DNA of 64,000 nt from the NCBI GenBank assembly GCA_043780595.1, contig JAYWCL010000122.1, positions 32,290 to 96,289 of the forward strand. The letters run 5' to 3'. The notes beneath the pieces are model-generated. The model was not told where the DNA came from. It made no database searches and saw nothing but the letters and a program-made list of their open reading frames with translations. The translations under genes and the position numbers were made by a program. The number at the start of each line of letters is the position of its first letter. Position 1 is the stretch's first letter. The stretch comes from Limnoglobus sp043780595 (GTDB lineage: Bacteria > Planctomycetota > Planctomycetia > Gemmatales > Gemmataceae). Of this stretch, positions 33,178-42,022 are shown piece after piece.

Positions 33178-33984
33178 ATGAAGGCCGAACACCAAAAAGA
33201 ACTCGAAACGAACGCTCTCGCCAAAGCCATCAACACGGCGGTCGACAAGGCGAAGACGGGCCAACTCGTCAACGTGCGGCTCGTGTTGATCGTCGTCGCG
33301 CTGTTCGTTGCGATCGGCACGTGGTGGTATCTGCGCTCGTCCGCACGCCGTTCGGACTCGCAGACGTGGAGTTCCTTGGAGAACCTGACGAGCATCGATC
33401 AACTCGAGAAATTTTCGAGCGAAAACCCAAATAGTCTACACGGCCGCGTCGCGAAACTGCAACTCGCCCGTGCACTGCTTGGCGTGAAAGGTCTGACGCA
33501 ACTGAGCAACTTCGAGAAGCGCAAAGAAGCCGTCGAGAGCGTCGAAAAATCGCGAGAGTTGTTCGCGAAACTGATTGTCGAATTCAAAGACGACCTGACG
33601 CTGAAAGCCCAAGCGATCGAAGGCGCGGCCAAGGCCGAACTCACGCTCGTCGGCATTCCAAAAGACGGTTCGACCGAAGATCGCGGCAGTGTCGATGTTG
33701 CCGTGAAGTTATTCCGCGAGTTCGCCACACTCGTCGGCGAGAAGACGCCACTCGGCGAACAGACGAGCAAGAAAGCCGCAAAACTCGAAGAGAACAAGCA
33801 AGAAGTGCTGCAACTCGGCAAAGAGTTGAACAATAAATACACCTTCGCCGCGCCACCGGAACCGAAGCTGCCACCAACGCTGTCGCCGATTACGCCAGAA
33901 GTGAAACCGATCATCGAGCCGAAGACCGTCGCTCCCGTACCGACAACACCAGCGGCTCCAGTGCCAGTTCCGACGAAGAAGTAA
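33178..33984 (+). CDS. Single-pass membrane protein with helical (TPR-like) periplasmic domain
   Basis: 268 residues. One membrane helix (about 33-52, VRLVLIVVALFVAIGTWWYL) follows a basic cytoplasmic N-terminus. The remainder is helical, with paired Ala/Leu motifs (LQLARALLGVKG; SRELFAKLIVEF; AQAIEGAAKAEL) resembling YfgM-like tetratricopeptide proteins. A Pro/Val-rich low-complexity tail ends in PVPTKK. GGAG lies 8 bases before the ATG. Its stop overlaps the pseudouridine synthase start by 1 base (TAATG), so the two are co-translated. A chaperone-like envelope role is inferred from the resemblance only. Confidence 0.75.
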   Translation: MKAEHQKELETNALAKAINTAVDKAKTGQLVNVRLVLIVVALFVAIGTWWYLRSSARRSDSQTWSSLENLTSIDQLEKFSSENPNSLHGRVAKLQLARALLGVKGLTQLSNFEKRKEAVESVEKSRELFAKLIVEFKDDLTLKAQAIEGAAKAELTLVGIPKDGSTEDRGSVDVAVKLFREFATLVGEKTPLGEQTSKKAAKLEENKQEVLQLGKELNNKYTFAAPPEPKLPPTLSPITPEVKPIIEPKTVAPVPTTPAAPVPVPTKK

Positions 33985-35042
33985 TGTCCGAAGAAACGCC
34001 GTTCGACGATGACGAAATTCCAGACCTCGACAGCGTGCCGCCACCACCAGTGCTGCGGCGCGGTCAAGAGCCGATCGAGTTGGTCGTGCGCGTCAAAACC
34101 GAGGGAATGCGGCTCGACCATTACCTGCACATGTGCTTTCAGGACTTCAGCCGGACGGACCTTCAAGAGGGGATCAAGTCCGGTTCGATCACACTCAACG
34201 GCAAAACGACGAAGTCCAGTTACAAGGTTCGCAACCACGATAAATTGCTCGTGGTGTTGCCCGAACCGACGCACGATCTGCCGATCCCCGAAGATATTCC
34301 ACTCGATATCCTGTACGAAGACGAATACCTCGCGCTCATCAACAAGCCGTGGAATATGGTCGTTCACCCGGCCAAGGGCAACTGGTCTGGCACGCTCGTG
34401 AACGCACTGCAATTTCACTTCCGCGAGCAACTCAGCAAGGCCAACGGCACGCACCGCCCCGGCATCGTTCACCGCCTCGACAAAGACACGAGCGGCGTCA
34501 TTCTCATCGGCAAAGAAGAGCAAACGCACCGCGAACTCTCGATGCAGTTCGAGCAACGCAAGGTGTTCAAAGAGTACATCGCGCTGACCGTCGGCGAGTT
34601 CGACCGCGACTCGGACTACATCGAAGGCGCGATGAAACTCCACCCGCACGACCGGTTGAAGATGATCGTTTCGACCGATGCCGACGCGAAACCGGCGGCG
34701 AGTTATTACGAAGTGATGGAGCGATTTCGCGGCTACTCATTAGTGAAAGTGCAACCGAAAACGGGGCGAACGCACCAGATTCGCGTTCACCTCGCGCACG
34801 TCGGCTGCCCGGTGCTGTCGGATCGAATTTACGGCGGCCGCGACTCGTTCCGCCTCTCGGAAATCACGCCCACCGTCAGCAAAGACGACGACGAAGTGCT
34901 ACTCACCCGCCAAGGTTTGCACGCCTTCCGGCTCCGCTTCCAGCACCCCCGCAAGGGCACGTGGCTCGAAGCCGAAGCCCCACTGCCGCACGACATTCGC
35001 CGAACGCTCGACATGCTACGCACGCATCGCGCGCTCAGGTAG
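33984..35042 (+). CDS. RluA-family pseudouridine synthase
   Basis: 352 residues. An acidic N-terminus is followed by an S4-like RNA-binding domain (about 40-95, RLDHYLHMCF...LQEGIKSGSI) and the catalytic domain with GIVHRLDKDTSGV, whose Asp is the nucleophile. PKTGRTHQIRVHL is the second family motif. Such enzymes convert uridines to pseudouridine in 23S rRNA (RluC/D type). The exact sites cannot be told. It converges with the DHPS-like gene, overlapping it by 8 bases. Confidence 0.95.
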   Translation: MSEETPFDDDEIPDLDSVPPPPVLRRGQEPIELVVRVKTEGMRLDHYLHMCFQDFSRTDLQEGIKSGSITLNGKTTKSSYKVRNHDKLLVVLPEPTHDLPIPEDIPLDILYEDEYLALINKPWNMVVHPAKGNWSGTLVNALQFHFREQLSKANGTHRPGIVHRLDKDTSGVILIGKEEQTHRELSMQFEQRKVFKEYIALTVGEFDRDSDYIEGAMKLHPHDRLKMIVSTDADAKPAASYYEVMERFRGYSLVKVQPKTGRTHQIRVHLAHVGCPVLSDRIYGGRDSFRLSEITPTVSKDDDEVLLTRQGLHAFRLRFQHPRKGTWLEAEAPLPHDIRRTLDMLRTHRALR

Positions 35043-36435
35043 CGGGGTTGCGGTGCGTCACTTCGGGCACCGTGAGGAAGCCCCAGCGGAGGGCACGATC
35101 TTGCTCGTATTGTTTGCCGAGCGTCAGTGCGGTGACGGCTTTCGCGAACTCGTAACCGAGGTAAAAACTGTGCGACGGGTCGAGCTTGGCATCTTGTGAA
35201 AGCATCTTCGCGAACAACTCGTACGGATCGTTCCCGCGCAGATACATGCTGCCGTTCATCACGTGGATTTCGCCGCGTTCCGCGAAAATGCGATAGTTGC
35301 GATCGGTGATACGCGACGCCAATTCGATGAGCGCTTCCTCGCCGTGCGCAAACAGTTTCGGATCGCGGAGCATAATGAGGTTCGGCTCCAATCGCTTCGG
35401 CAAGACTTTCTCTTTGACCGCGTGATAGACCAGCCGCCGCGCGAGATCGAACTCCTTGACGGCGCTGCGTGCCCAGGGGATGACTTCGGTAGCGAGAACG
35501 CTGCGGATGCCGAGTTCCTGGCAGAACCCGGCGAGCAGTACGTTCACCCCCGCCGTGTCGGCATCGGTGAGTTCGGTGAGATTGCCGACGCCCATCATCA
35601 TCGCGGCATTCGGGTAGCGTTTGCGCGTGGCGATATAGCGCCCGAGGCTTGCGGCGAAGCCGAAACCGATCGGTTCGATGATCGAATCGAGCCGATATTT
35701 CACGCCAAAACCTTCGAGCATTTCGACGGTACGATCGAGCGAATCGAGGTCGCTCGGCGTGTCGGGTATCGCAACGACTTCGACGTTCGGGTAGGTTTCG
35801 TGCCAGCGTTTGGCGTTCGCGGCATTCGTACCGTTGACGCTGAGAACGAGTTCCGCGCCCGCTGCGAGCGCTGCTTCGACTTCGATCGTATCGAACGAAT
35901 CGACCGAGACGCGAAAGCCCTCGGCAACGAGTGACGTTACGGTGTCGCCCACACCACGCCACGGGCCGCCAGGGTCGCAACCGAGGTCGATGATGTTCGC
36001 GCCGGAGTCGCGATAATGGCGGGCAATGCTTAGGATTTCCGGGATCGACTGCGACGACGCGTGATTGATCTCAGCGAGGATTTCGATGTCGTAGGTGCCG
36101 TAACCGGGCGGCGGGCCAGACTTTTTGCCGAAGTATTCGGGCAGGTCACGCAGGTCTTTGGGGCCGAGTGCGACTGGCAGGCCGGTCGAAGCCCCGAGCG
36201 ATTCGAGATCGCCGCGACACAACCCCGGCAGCAAAATGCGATCGATTCCCGGTGGTACCGTCAGTTTTTTCGCGACCCAATCGGTTGTCAGAAGTGCGGC
36301 CACGGTGATCGGCAAAACCGCCACGTGCGGCTCGAAACCGACCCGCGGCGCGAGTTCGCCGAGCGTACGGCGCAACGCCGGTTCAGCGAGTTTCCCCGTG
36401 ACGAACAAAATCTGTGACCGTGGCTTGTCGCTCAT
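35035..36435 (-). CDS. Dihydropteroate-synthase-like protein (DUF6513 type)
   Basis: 466 residues from the Met of MSDKPRSQIL; the open frame continues upstream only inside the glycosyltransferase gene. A Rossmann-like N-terminal domain (VTGKLAEPALRRTL) is followed by a TIM barrel with pterin-binding-type segments: AEINHASSQS, GANIIDLGCDPGG and VSVDSFDTIEVEAALAAGA. Proteins like it are found in methanogens and in Planctomycetes with tetrahydromethanopterin-linked C1 metabolism. A role in making that cofactor is inferred. It overlaps the glycosyltransferase stop by 4 bases (ATGA), so the two share a transcript. Confidence 0.85.
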   Translation of the reverse strand: MSDKPRSQILFVTGKLAEPALRRTLGELAPRVGFEPHVAVLPITVAALLTTDWVAKKLTVPPGIDRILLPGLCRGDLESLGASTGLPVALGPKDLRDLPEYFGKKSGPPPGYGTYDIEILAEINHASSQSIPEILSIARHYRDSGANIIDLGCDPGGPWRGVGDTVTSLVAEGFRVSVDSFDTIEVEAALAAGAELVLSVNGTNAANAKRWHETYPNVEVVAIPDTPSDLDSLDRTVEMLEGFGVKYRLDSIIEPIGFGFAASLGRYIATRKRYPNAAMMMGVGNLTELTDADTAGVNVLLAGFCQELGIRSVLATEVIPWARSAVKEFDLARRLVYHAVKEKVLPKRLEPNLIMLRDPKLFAHGEEALIELASRITDRNYRIFAERGEIHVMNGSMYLRGNDPYELFAKMLSQDAKLDPSHSFYLGYEFAKAVTALTLGKQYEQDRALRWGFLTVPEVTHRNPAT

Positions 36436-37253
36436 AGCGTTACGGGTATCGCCGGGTGGAACTGCGCGTCCTTCAACACGATTGCGAATTCGCTCCAGTT
36501 CGTGGGTGAAACGACATCGAGCTTTGGCGAAAGCGGCACTTCTGCGACGAGGCACGAGAGGAACGTGAGTTTCGCGAAGATCTCCGCATGAACGAAATCG
36601 CCATCGGATTGGAGCGGGAATCGGTCGAGCAACGGGCGACGAATCAGCTTGAATGCAGAGTTGACATCGGTGAGCGGCACGCCCATGAGCAGCCACGCCC
36701 ACCACGAACGAAAGTGGTTGCGGAACCCGAGCCAGCCGGAGATGCGTTCGGGTGCGGAGCCGAGCACGATTCGGCAAAACAGCCGGTAGGCATTCCCCGC
36801 GAACTTCCAGATGCCGGGTTGCGGTCGCCCCGTGCGAACGCCGCTGACGGCATCGACGAGCTTGTCGCCTTCGATCATTTCGACCTTCGTTTCGATCTGT
36901 TTGAGCAGCAATTTGAGGTCGGCTGGCACGTACGGATAATCGAGCGATGTGTAGAAGAACAGAGGACGCGTCGCGGTCGGCAGTGCGGTCCGCAAACAGG
37001 CCCCGAACCCTTGCGGCAACGGGTGGCGATGGATTGTCAGTAGCGGGTGTGCGGCTCGCAGCGTATCGAGAACCGTCGCCGTATTGTCGGTGCTGCCATC
37101 ATCGACGATGACCCAATCGATCTCGCGGCCGATGTCCGCCGTGCCGATCATCCAATCGGTTACGACGGCTTGCAACGTCGTGCCGCGATTTTGCACGGGT
37201 ATCACGACGGTGATGCCATCGAGTGCGGTCGGTTCGGGCGAAGGTTGCGTCAT
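36432..37253 (-). CDS. Family 2 glycosyltransferase
   Basis: 273 residues. The GT-A fold opens with DGITVVIPVQNRGTTL, then WVIVDDGSTDNTATVL (nucleotide-binding DDGS) and FYTSLDYPYVPADL in place of the usual DxD. Later comes WLGFRNHFRSWW and a short hydrophobic segment. It is closer to dolichyl-phosphate/undecaprenyl-phosphate transferases than to processive synthases, but lacks clear C-terminal membrane helices. It is the promoter-proximal gene ahead of the DHPS-like gene. Confidence 0.85.
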   Translation of the reverse strand: MTQPSPEPTALDGITVVIPVQNRGTTLQAVVTDWMIGTADIGREIDWVIVDDGSTDNTATVLDTLRAAHPLLTIHRHPLPQGFGACLRTALPTATRPLFFYTSLDYPYVPADLKLLLKQIETKVEMIEGDKLVDAVSGVRTGRPQPGIWKFAGNAYRLFCRIVLGSAPERISGWLGFRNHFRSWWAWLLMGVPLTDVNSAFKLIRRPLLDRFPLQSDGDFVHAEIFAKLTFLSCLVAEVPLSPKLDVVSPTNWSEFAIVLKDAQFHPAIPVTL

Positions 37254-37331
37254 GGGACTGCGATGCCAGGATTACGCGAAGTCGAATTGCTGTTTAGCTT
37301 ATTCCGACTCGTCGCGTCTCCTATCGGAATC

Positions 37332-39371
37332 TTACGCGGCTTCGCTTCGCTGGACATTTTGTGCGTCGTAGAGGCGTTGATAGAGCGGGCAGCTTGCGAT
37401 GAGGATCGCGTGGGTACCGACAGCGACGACCTGCCCGGCTTCCATGACGACGATGCGATCCGCCATTTCGAGCGTCGATAGGCGGTGAGTGATCAGGAAC
37501 GTGGTCCGCCCTTTTACGAACTCCTTCAAGGCGAGGTGGATTTTGCCTTCGCTTTCGGGGTCGATCTGGCTCGTGAACTCGTCGAGGATTAGAATACGCG
37601 GGTTGCGAAGAATCGCCCGTGCCAGTGCGATGCGTTGTTCCTGACCGCCCGATGGCTTCCAACCGTCGCCGACAATCGTTTGATAGCCTTTGGGCAGTGG
37701 TTCGATGAATTCGTGCGCGAACGCCTTCTTCGCGGCGGCTTCGACTTCTTCTGCCGTCGCGCCGAGTTTGCCGTACGCGATGTTGTTAAACACGGTATCG
37801 TCGAACAGCACCGTTTGCTGCGTGACGACGCCGACTTGTTTCCGCAAGCTCCGCAGGTTCGCCTTGCGCAGGTTGATGCCGTCGATCAGCACAAACCCGT
37901 GATCGGGGTCGTAAAATCGCGGCAACAGCCCGAGGAGTGTCGTCTTCCCGCATCCGTTCGGCCCGACGAGCGCAATCGTCTCACCGGCCTTGACGTTCAG
38001 GCAGATCGTGGCGAGCGTTGGCAACTCGGTACCGGCCGTATACGAGAACGTGACGTTGCGAAACTCGATCGATTTGCAGTGTTTCGGCAACACGGTGCCA
38101 TCGGCGTTCGTCGTGATCGTGGGAATTTTGTCGTACAGTTCGAAGATGCGATCTGCCGCGACGGCTCCAGCCTGGATTTTGGTGTACACGCTCGACAGCT
38201 TCCGCACGGGGTCTGCGACGGCCACCAAAAATACGTAGAGTTGCAACAGCGTCGGGAACGTCAGGAGATCATCGCTGCTCATGTTCAGACCGAAGATTCG
38301 TCGCTGCTTTTCGATGACGAGATACGCACCGGCAGTGAGAGCGAGGCCGATTGCCGCAACGCCGAGGAGTTCGACCATCGGCCCCGCAAAGGCGTCGATG
38401 TTCGTCACTTGTTGCGCTTTGCGAGCATATTCATCGGTAGTTTCGCGAAATCGCCGGCGTTCGTACGGTTCCATCGTGAATGCCTTCACGACTCGGATTC
38501 CATCGAAGGTCTCGCGGATGATCTTGTAAATATCCGACATGCGTTCGAGCAATTTGCGAGCCGCACGGCGCATCATCCGGCTCACTTTCGTCAGCGTAAT
38601 TAATGCGAGCGGTACGAGGATCAGGAACACGAGCGTGAGCTGCCAACTGATCAAACACGCGAAAACAATGCAACCAATCGCCTTCAGCGGTTCGACGACC
38701 AGCCGCCCGTATAAGGTCTTCATTCCTTGGCCGAGTTGTTCCATGTCGTTCGTGAAGCGGGCCATCAATTCGGTCGTGCCCGACTCGGCGAGCTGTCGCG
38801 TATCCTGGTGGATCGCCGCTCGGAAGAACTTATTGCGGATGTCGAACAACGTGCGATTCACGACGCTGCCGACGAGCGATTCTTGGAGGAAATCGAAGAT
38901 GCCTTTGAATAGCACGCCAACGATGACCGCGATCATAATGCAGACGAAGGTCTCGAAACGTCCGGTCGGCAGGAAGCGGATCACCTTCGATTTCAGTTCG
39001 CGAAACCGCCACTCGCTTTTGTTTGCATCGCGTAGCTGCCCCTGCAACTCGGAAAGGTCGTTCGTTTTTCGCCGCAAGTCGTTCTCGCGGTCGCTCGCAT
39101 TCGGGTTTTTATCGAGCAATCCAAGCTCTTCTTGGAGCTTATCGAGAGCGAGTAGCTTTTCCGGGTCGTTCGCGCGTTTGTGGTAGTGCTCGATCGATTC
39201 GTCGACCCATTCGTGGAGGTTCTTGTTGCTGCTCAAAATTTCGAGAACTGGTAGAATCGCTGAAAGATTGAGGGTCCAAAATAGCGACACCATCAGCGCG
39301 CAAACGACCGAAGCCATGAGGCGATAACGATATGTCCACGAGAATTTCAGCGTTCGGATAAAACTGCGCAT
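37332..39371 (-). CDS. ABC exporter, fused membrane and ATPase domains (MsbA-like)
   Basis: 679 residues: a six-helix membrane domain followed by an ATPase. Walker A is GPNGCGKTT, the signature reads PSGGQEQR (usual LSGGQ), and Walker B is ILILDEFTSQID (usual DEATSALD), then ITHRLST as the H-loop. Unlike plain MsbA, an extra stretch of about 85 residues (about 45-130), rich in Glu/Lys/Asp/Leu and probably coiled-coil, lies between the first two membrane helices. It would project outside the membrane. Export of a lipid or polysaccharide is inferred. It is divergent from the next gene. Confidence 0.9.
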   Translation of the reverse strand: MRSFIRTLKFSWTYRYRLMASVVCALMVSLFWTLNLSAILPVLEILSSNKNLHEWVDESIEHYHKRANDPEKLLALDKLQEELGLLDKNPNASDRENDLRRKTNDLSELQGQLRDANKSEWRFRELKSKVIRFLPTGRFETFVCIMIAVIVGVLFKGIFDFLQESLVGSVVNRTLFDIRNKFFRAAIHQDTRQLAESGTTELMARFTNDMEQLGQGMKTLYGRLVVEPLKAIGCIVFACLISWQLTLVFLILVPLALITLTKVSRMMRRAARKLLERMSDIYKIIRETFDGIRVVKAFTMEPYERRRFRETTDEYARKAQQVTNIDAFAGPMVELLGVAAIGLALTAGAYLVIEKQRRIFGLNMSSDDLLTFPTLLQLYVFLVAVADPVRKLSSVYTKIQAGAVAADRIFELYDKIPTITTNADGTVLPKHCKSIEFRNVTFSYTAGTELPTLATICLNVKAGETIALVGPNGCGKTTLLGLLPRFYDPDHGFVLIDGINLRKANLRSLRKQVGVVTQQTVLFDDTVFNNIAYGKLGATAEEVEAAAKKAFAHEFIEPLPKGYQTIVGDGWKPSGGQEQRIALARAILRNPRILILDEFTSQIDPESEGKIHLALKEFVKGRTTFLITHRLSTLEMADRIVVMEAGQVVAVGTHAILIASCPLYQRLYDAQNVQRSEAA

Positions 39372-39488
39372 AGTGCGGCCGCTCCGTCGGCCCGGTACAA
39401 AATCGGGTATCGTGTGGGGTATACCCGATTATGCCGAAGCGCAGCAAGATCGGTTCGGAGTGCTTTCGTCCCGCCAGCGAATCCAACC

Positions 39489-40475
39489 ATGAACACCGAC
39501 CTCCTCCGCATTTGGTTGAACCTGCTACCCGGAGCGTGGCCGCCGGAGGATCGTACGATTTTAGCGCTGGCGAACGGTCCCGTTACCGCAGCACACATCG
39601 AGGAACGCGCACTCTCGCAGATGGAGAAACTCCGACCGTACCAACTCGTCGATCCCGATCTGGTGACCGAAGGAATGAACCGCCTCGCGCAAGCGTTGAT
39701 CGCACTCACCGACGAAGCCAATCGCCCACTCCACGCGTCACCACCACCGATCGACCGCGAAATATCATTTGAAGTCGCGGAAAGCATCGACGCACCACAG
39801 TTACCAACGATCATCCCGCTCGTATTGCCGGTAATTTATGAAGCGGAAATCGTTCGCAAGCCGAAACGAACGCCGAAGAACGAACGCAAACCGACTACGG
39901 TCGAACTCGTTGAAACGGACGCGCCCGAACCGACCGTCGAGATCCCCGAACCGCACCTCATTCCGGCGGGTGCGGCCTACGTCCCGACGGATCGCCGAAA
40001 AGCCTACGCCGAACTCGTCGCGTTGCGTAAGGTCATACAGGCATGGGAGAAACTGCAACCGCAGTTTGCATCGCCATCGGAGAAACTGCAAACTTCGGCG
40101 ATGGTGTTGGGGTTTTTCGAGTCGGTGGCGGAGTGTCGCCACGCGGTTGCGGTACACGGTAACACGGAGTGGTTTGAAGATCATGGCGGCTTGGTGCTGA
40201 CGATCGTGCGGAACCCGATGGCGCTCAGTCTCTTTCGCATCTTTGTATTGTCGCAACGCCGCGAACTCGCCGCCGATTGGGCAAACGCCGCCGCCGACTT
40301 GCGCGGGCGGTATCTCGGAATGCGCGAGACACTCCAAACCACAAAGCCGCGGCACAAGTTCGGCACGAAGCTACGCGAGACGCAAATCTGGATGCGCGAG
40401 AACCCCGAATGGCTGTTGGCGACGGTCGTACTTTTCACGTTCGCTATCGGGCTGGCCCGCACGATCGCGCGCTAA
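39489..40475 (+). CDS. Hypothetical protein with C-terminal membrane anchor
   Basis: 328 residues from the Met of MNTDLLRIWLNLLPG; the frame extends upstream to 39414 without other support. A DnaJ-like or death-fold N-terminal region (GAWPPEDRTILALANGPVTAAHIEERALSQMEKL) is followed by a basic, Pro-rich linker with PKRTPKNERKP, a helical region, and one membrane helix near the end (WLLATVVLFTFAIGLARTI). The C-terminus is probably cytoplasmic or short outside. I do not recognise the family. It lies 67 bases before the GT39 gene and may be co-transcribed. Confidence 0.6.
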   Translation: MNTDLLRIWLNLLPGAWPPEDRTILALANGPVTAAHIEERALSQMEKLRPYQLVDPDLVTEGMNRLAQALIALTDEANRPLHASPPPIDREISFEVAESIDAPQLPTIIPLVLPVIYEAEIVRKPKRTPKNERKPTTVELVETDAPEPTVEIPEPHLIPAGAAYVPTDRRKAYAELVALRKVIQAWEKLQPQFASPSEKLQTSAMVLGFFESVAECRHAVAVHGNTEWFEDHGGLVLTIVRNPMALSLFRIFVLSQRRELAADWANAAADLRGRYLGMRETLQTTKPRHKFGTKLRETQIWMRENPEWLLATVVLFTFAIGLARTIAR

Positions 40476-40542
40476 ACCGCTATCGCACACACTCGCGATT
40501 TGGGGTAAATACTCCGTGGGAAATGGTATTCTGGCCGGAGGG

Positions 40543-41961
40543 ATGCGGTTGACTCGCGCACATTACCTTGCAATTCTTGCAGCGTTTGCCGTTTATTGCC
40601 TATTGGCGTGCGTCGTCCCGCCGATGGACGACGAGCTATATGGCTGGTGCTGGGCGGTCACTCCGCAATGGAGTTACTACGACCACCCGCCGATGACCGC
40701 GTACCTGATCTGGCTGACGACCGCCGTATTCGGAGAGACGTTGTTCGCGGTACGGCTGCCGGCGTGCCTCGGCAGTGCCTTCGTGTTCGGGGCAATTCTG
40801 TATTTGACGCAACCCAAACGGGTCGCTTGGTGGTTGCTTTTCACCCCGATGTTCACGTTCGGCGCGGTGCTGATGACCCCCGATACGCCGCTGCTCATTT
40901 TCTGGACGGCGTACGTGTTGTGGTTGGTAAAAACGCACGAACGAGTGAGTGCAGGGCGGATTCCCGCGTATTATTGGCTGATCGGCGGAGTGATCTTCGG
41001 CTGCGGCGTGTTGGGTAAATACACGATGGGCCTCGCGGTCCCTGCGGGGTTTCTGACGTTCGCGCTCGCCGGGCAGTGGCGCAAATGGATCGTCGGGTAC
41101 GTTGCGCACGGCCTCATCGCGTTTGTCGTGGCATCGCCGATTCTCATTCACAACATCCCGCGCGATTTCGTTCCGCTGAAGTTTCAGTGGAACCACTCGA
41201 TGGGCCAAAACGACTGGAGTATCAAGCGGTTCGGCGAGTTCATGGGAATCCAGATGCTGATCTTCGGGACGATGCCGCTCGTGTTGTTTCCGTGGGTACT
41301 TATATATTCGCGGAAATTCCTCGCGGACCCGCGACTGCGCGTGTGCCTGTGTATGTATGGCTTCCCGTTCGCGTTTTTCCTGTACAAGGCCGCACGCGGG
41401 CCACTCGAAGGCAACTGGGCACTCGCCAGTTTCGTCGCATTTTGGCCGCTCGCTGCCGTCTGGTATGAAACCGTGAAGGATCGCCGTTTACGGCAGATTG
41501 CCGCCCCCGCATCGTTCGCGTTGCCGTGGGCCGTCGTCGCGATTCTTGCCGTCCATCTCGCTTACCCGCTACCGTTCGTACCGAGTGCGGCCGACCGGGT
41601 GACGCGGCAAACGGTGAAGTACGAAATCTCGAAACAGCTACGCGATTTCCTTGCGAATCAGCCCGAAAAACTGCCGTTGTACGTCGATACCTACCAGTGG
41701 ACGGCACTGCTGCGGTTCCAGGGGATCGACGCCCGACAGATCGCGGGCGTGACGCGGCCCAGCCACTTCACACAGATTCCCGAGGCGATTACCGACTCCG
41801 AAGTCGCGTGGGTACTCTGGGAAGGCACCCCACCCGAACGCCTCACGCGCGGCTTCGCAGAACCGACGCGACTGGAGATCTTCCCACTCAAAATCGGCAA
41901 CGACTTGGTAACCGGCTTCTGGCTCTGGCGATATGAGAAGATTGGAACGGTCGCAAAGTAA
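40543..41961 (+). CDS. Family 39-type integral membrane glycosyltransferase
   Basis: About 472 residues from ATG 40543. GGAGGG touches this ATG directly, so translation could instead use TTG at 40549 (6-base spacing) or GTG at 40516. After a first membrane helix comes PPMDDELYGWCW and YYDHPPM, the acidic catalytic loop of GT39/ArnT enzymes, then about nine more hydrophobic segments and a soluble C-terminal part. Such enzymes move sugars from polyprenyl phosphates to lipids or proteins on the outside face. The exact acceptor is unknown. Confidence 0.85.
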   Translation: MRLTRAHYLAILAAFAVYCLLACVVPPMDDELYGWCWAVTPQWSYYDHPPMTAYLIWLTTAVFGETLFAVRLPACLGSAFVFGAILYLTQPKRVAWWLLFTPMFTFGAVLMTPDTPLLIFWTAYVLWLVKTHERVSAGRIPAYYWLIGGVIFGCGVLGKYTMGLAVPAGFLTFALAGQWRKWIVGYVAHGLIAFVVASPILIHNIPRDFVPLKFQWNHSMGQNDWSIKRFGEFMGIQMLIFGTMPLVLFPWVLIYSRKFLADPRLRVCLCMYGFPFAFFLYKAARGPLEGNWALASFVAFWPLAAVWYETVKDRRLRQIAAPASFALPWAVVAILAVHLAYPLPFVPSAADRVTRQTVKYEISKQLRDFLANQPEKLPLYVDTYQWTALLRFQGIDARQIAGVTRPSHFTQIPEAITDSEVAWVLWEGTPPERLTRGFAEPTRLEIFPLKIGNDLVTGFWLWRYEKIGTVAK

Positions 41962-42011
41962 CGTTTGCTTTTATGGCGCAGCGAACATCGGCATCGGCTA
42001 TAGTTGAGCGT

Positions 42012-42016
42012 GGAGG
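42012..42016 (+). promoter_or_regulatory. Ribosome site deciding the DUF1501 start
   Basis: GGAGG abuts an ATG at 42017, which leaves no room for initiation. The ATG at 42023 is 6 bases away and in the same frame, so it is the more likely start. Confidence 0.6.
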
Positions 42017-42022
42017 ATGCCA

